Below, piece after piece: positions 8,680 through 9,211 of a DNA stretch of 9,211 bases. Both the position numbers and the translations under genes were made by a program. Source of the stretch: Bacteroidota bacterium (lineage in GTDB: Bacteria > Bacteroidota > Bacteroidia > Flavobacteriales > Flavobacteriaceae); contig JADFSQ010000047.1 in NCBI GenBank assembly GCA_022560715.1, forward strand, positions 1-9,211. Reading direction: 5' to 3'. Positions within the stretch are counted from its first letter, which is position 1, and every line of letters starts with the position of its first letter. The notes under the pieces are model-generated. The model was not told where the DNA came from. It ran no database searches and saw only the letters and a list, made by a program, of their open reading frames with translations.

Positions 8680-8805
8680 TTTCTGGTCGCATCGAGTAAT
8701 CATTTATCAATAGCCACAATTTCAACAGTTAGCAATGCGGGACATTGGTTACATGCCGAAAACCCAAAAGAGTTCTTTGATTGTGTAATACAATTTGTGC
8801 AATAG
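8680..8805 (+). pseudogene. C-terminal remnant of an alpha/beta hydrolase
   Basis: Frame 1 translates from 8713 to a TAG at 8803 as ATISTVSNAGHW, LHAENPKEFF, DCVIQFVQ. This is the end of an alpha/beta-fold hydrolase of the YbfF-like type: AGHWLHAENP carries the catalytic-triad histidine (8743-8745), followed by the last helix. Just upstream FLVASSNH (8680-8703) resembles the preceding strand (FLRG.xSNY in relatives), but about 15 residues expected between the two pieces are missing. There is no start codon, nucleophile serine or cap domain anywhere nearby, so only about 40 codons survive. It is in the same frame as the lipoprotein, separated by the TAG at 8635-8637. The missing 5' part was probably lost by deletion or replaced by the protease-lipoprotein segment. 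Confidence 0.65.
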
Positions 8806-8812
8806 AATCTTG

Positions 8813-8819
8813 TACTTTG
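8813..8819 (+). promoter_or_regulatory. Possible promoter for the holin-like gene
   Basis: TACTTTG resembles the -7 consensus TAnnTTTG but is one base short, and TTTG at 8794-8797 could serve as the -33 element at a slightly short spacing. The ATG at 8854 is 34 bases downstream. The support is weak. Confidence 0.25.
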
Positions 8820-8853
8820 TATCTTCAAATTATAAAACAATAAACACAAACAC

Positions 8854-9201
8854 ATGAAATTAATAATGAAACTCATTTTGAGTGCTGTTGCAGTTATAAT
8901 TTTGGCAAAATTACTACCAGGCGTATCTCTTGATAATTATACTACAGCAATAATTGTGGCAATAGTGGTTGCAATATTGAATGTTATGGTAAAGCCAATT
9001 CTAATCATATTCACATTACCAATAACCATTGTAACGCTGGGTTTATTTCTCCTCGTTATAAATGCAATAATTATCATGTTGGCAGATAAGTTGATCGATG
9101 GATTTGGAGTTGCAAGTATTTGGACGGCCATACTGTTCAGTATCCTGCTTTCAGTATTACAATCTATACTACATTCGCTGTTAAAAGAAGATAAAAAATA
9201 G
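8854..9201 (+). CDS. Four-TM membrane protein, phage holin superfamily IV type
   Basis: This 115-aa, strongly hydrophobic protein has four predicted membrane segments: about residues 5-22, 30-48, 50-73 and 86-108, ending in the basic/acidic tail KEDKK. The signature of the family (PF04020, named after a mycobacterial phage holin) is visible: a first helix ending LLPGVSLDN, then AILNVMVKPIL, TLPITIVTLGLFLLVINAIII and ADKLIDGFGV. Members are widespread chromosomal inner-membrane proteins, and the name does not imply a prophage; no phage genes surround it. The function is unknown. The ATG at 8854 follows an A/C-rich leader; an internal ATG at 8866 would drop four residues and also gives a family-like N-terminus. 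The upstream neighbour is an alpha/beta hydrolase relic, and no downstream gene is visible. Confidence 0.88.
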   Translation: MKLIMKLILSAVAVIILAKLLPGVSLDNYTTAIIVAIVVAILNVMVKPILIIFTLPITIVTLGLFLLVINAIIIMLADKLIDGFGVASIWTAILFSILLSVLQSILHSLLKEDKK

Positions 9202-9211
9202 CCTGAATTTT

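Noticed and set aside
8638..8680. Weak hairpin CGACC/GGTCG (8664-8691) as lipoprotein terminator
   Set aside because: It is only 5 bp with a long loop and no T-run, and it runs into the hydrolase relic.
8854..9201. Prophage lysis module
   Set aside because: The holin label is only a family name; no endolysin, spanin or other phage gene is present.

Overview
This AT-rich window most likely comes from a marine-type member of the Flavobacteriaceae (Bacteroidota). The evidence is a Por secretion (type IX, T9SS) C-terminal sorting domain, a small flavobacterial membrane protein of the DUF6095 type, a monomeric NADP-isocitrate dehydrogenase, promoter-like TAnnTTTG boxes, few Shine-Dalgarno sequences, and an intergenic repeat of a kind I associate with Flavobacteriia.

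Layout. Positions 1-1245 hold no convincing protein gene: a hairpin (129-173), a clear rho-independent terminator (256-292), a purine-rich tract that may be a structured RNA ending in its own terminator (about 461-897), and a CACAAAG-type inverted repeat (926-1027) bracketed by 31-bp imperfect direct repeats. Monomeric isocitrate dehydrogenase follows (1246-3462). A 136-bp structured repeat (3484-3619) separates it from murQ (3646-4467). murQ overlaps a small two-TM protein gene (4454-4699), which overlaps tail-to-tail a DinB-like gene on the minus strand (4686-5189).

Next is a complete IS1595-type insertion sequence of about 1.0 kb (5276-6278, transposase on the minus strand, 20-bp perfect terminal inverted repeats). 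It sits at the start codon of a secreted zinc metalloprotease gene. The protease (6272-8084) is a pseudogene with three lesions: the IS at its start, an in-frame TGA at 6740-6742 and a +1 frameshift near 7658. Its HExxHxxGxxH zinc site, Ig/PKD-like domain and T9SS tail can all still be read. A lipoprotein gene (8086-8637) begins one base after the protease stop. Behind it lies the C-terminal scrap of an alpha/beta hydrolase (8680-8805), then a four-TM protein of the phage-holin-superfamily-IV type (8854-9201).

How the genes fit together. The left half is housekeeping: TCA-cycle oxidation, recycling of cell-wall MurNAc, and a small murQ/DUF6095 operon. The right half is a decaying secretion/surface locus hit by an IS and by deletion. 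I see no defence system, CRISPR array, prophage or complete new multi-gene system. The most interesting unexplained material is non-coding: the 461-897 tract, the 3484-3619 repeat and the CACAAAG inverted repeat.
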